The notes under the pieces were generated by a model. It saw only the letters and a program-made list of their open reading frames with translations, did not search any database and was not told the DNA's origin. A program made the position numbers and the translations under genes. Of a stretch of DNA of 5,235 nt, positions 4,653 through 5,235 are shown piece after piece. This DNA is from Sulfurovum sp. (GTDB taxonomy: Bacteria; Campylobacterota; Campylobacteria; Campylobacterales; Sulfurovaceae). Where the stretch lies: NCBI GenBank assembly GCA_003978395.1, contig QNZV01000020.1, positions 1 to 5,235 of the forward strand, in the 5' to 3' direction. Each line of letters starts with the position of its first letter. Position 1 is the first letter of the stretch.

Positions 4653-5235
4653 ATGAAAATTGCACTGATTCAAAAAAAGTATTATAAAAGTAAAGAGTTA
4701 ACCGTAGTAGAGACGCTAAAAGATATAAAAGAGGCATCTAAAGCAGGAGCAGATTTAGTTGTTTTGCAAGAGTTGCATCAAAATGAGTATTTTTGTCAAA
4801 GTGAAGATGTTAAGTTTTTTGATTATGCCTCTTCATGGGAAGAAGATATACAATTCTGGTCTTTAGTGGCAGAAGAGAATGAAATTGTGTTAGTTACCTC
4901 TCTTTTTGAAAGACGTACAGCAGGGCTTTATCATAATACAGCAGTTGTTTTTGATAAAGATGGTTCTGTAGCAGGAAAGTATCGAAAAATGCATATTCCT
5001 GATGACCCTGGGTTTTATGAGAAATTCTATTTTACCCCTGGAGATTTAGGTTTTGAGCCAATTGCGACCTCGGTAGGTAAGTTAGGAGTATTGATTTGTT
5101 GGGATCAATGGTATCCTGAAGCTGCACGCCTTATGACTCTAAAAGGGGCTGAACTCCTTATTTATCCAACAGCTATTGGTTGGTTTGATGAGGATAGCCA
5201 AGAAGAGAAAGCTAGACAGTTGGATGCATGGATAA
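4653..5235 (+). CDS. aguB: N-carbamoylputrescine amidase (3' end outside window)
   Basis: AguB (EC 3.5.1.53) hydrolyses N-carbamoylputrescine to putrescine, CO2 and ammonia, completing the agmatine route begun by AguA. The first 194 residues are visible and contain the nitrilase-superfamily catalytic triad: E40 in VLQELH, K112 in KYRKMHIPDDPGFYEKFYF, and C149 in LICWDQWYPEAAR. The PDDPGFYEKFYFTPGD segment (116-131) and the DQWYPEAAR motif are typical of this amidase rather than of general nitrilases. The ATG at 4653 gives the usual N-terminus (MKIALIQ) and is preceded by an extended -10 box. The protein is normally about 290 residues, so roughly one third lies beyond the window. No frameshift or missing residue is seen in the visible part. 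Confidence 0.94.
   Translation, partial: MKIALIQKKYYKSKELTVVETLKDIKEASKAGADLVVLQELHQNEYFCQSEDVKFFDYASSWEEDIQFWSLVAEENEIVLVTSLFERRTAGLYHNTAVVFDKDGSVAGKYRKMHIPDDPGFYEKFYFTPGDLGFEPIATSVGKLGVLICWDQWYPEAARLMTLKGAELLIYPTAIGWFDEDSQEEKARQLDAWI

Overview
The window is AT-rich DNA (roughly one third G+C by eye) with tightly packed genes. The alanine racemase is short, the agmatine deiminase is of the short type known from Helicobacter pylori HP0049, and the promoters have good -10 boxes, T-rich upstream DNA and no clear -35. Together these suggest a Campylobacterota (Epsilonproteobacteria) chromosome, perhaps a free-living Sulfurimonas/Sulfurovum-like organism. That assignment is an inference; there is no rRNA or other strong marker here.

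Layout, left to right. (1) 1-345, plus strand: the 3' part of an unrecognised gene, open from the window edge. (2) 338-1342, minus strand: alr, alanine racemase, meeting gene 1 tail to tail with an 8-bp overlap. (3) 1343-1460: a 118-bp divergent intergenic region holding four copies of TTAAYTCATG and two outward -10 boxes. Both boxes lie so close to their start codons that both mRNAs may be leaderless. (4) 1461-2714, plus strand: an AAA-type ATPase with a C-terminal DUF4143/PD-(D/E)XK-like domain. (5) 2711-2816: a pair of inverted 23-bp arms, each beginning with GTAG and containing its own hairpin, which is the organisation of a REP doublet (REPIN/BIME). Its outer edges supply the ATPase stop codon and abut the ribosome binding site of the next gene. 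(6) 2826-3824, plus strand: aguA, agmatine deiminase. (7) 3821-3926: a short convergent region with an imperfect inverted repeat, a possible terminator and a doubtful small reading frame on the minus strand. (8) 3927-4511, minus strand: a CAP/SCP-family lipoprotein. (9) 4512-4652: a divergent promoter region. (10) 4653 to the window end, plus strand: aguB, N-carbamoylputrescine amidase, cut by the window edge.

How the genes fit together: aguA and aguB encode the two successive steps from agmatine through N-carbamoylputrescine to putrescine, but they are separated by the oppositely oriented lipoprotein gene and so are not one operon. alr supplies D-alanine for peptidoglycan. The ATPase gene looks like an accessory insertion between housekeeping genes. 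The most notable non-coding items are the REPIN-like doublet, the 10-bp iterated repeat and the paired leaderless-type promoters. I saw no tRNA, rRNA, CRISPR array or transposase gene.
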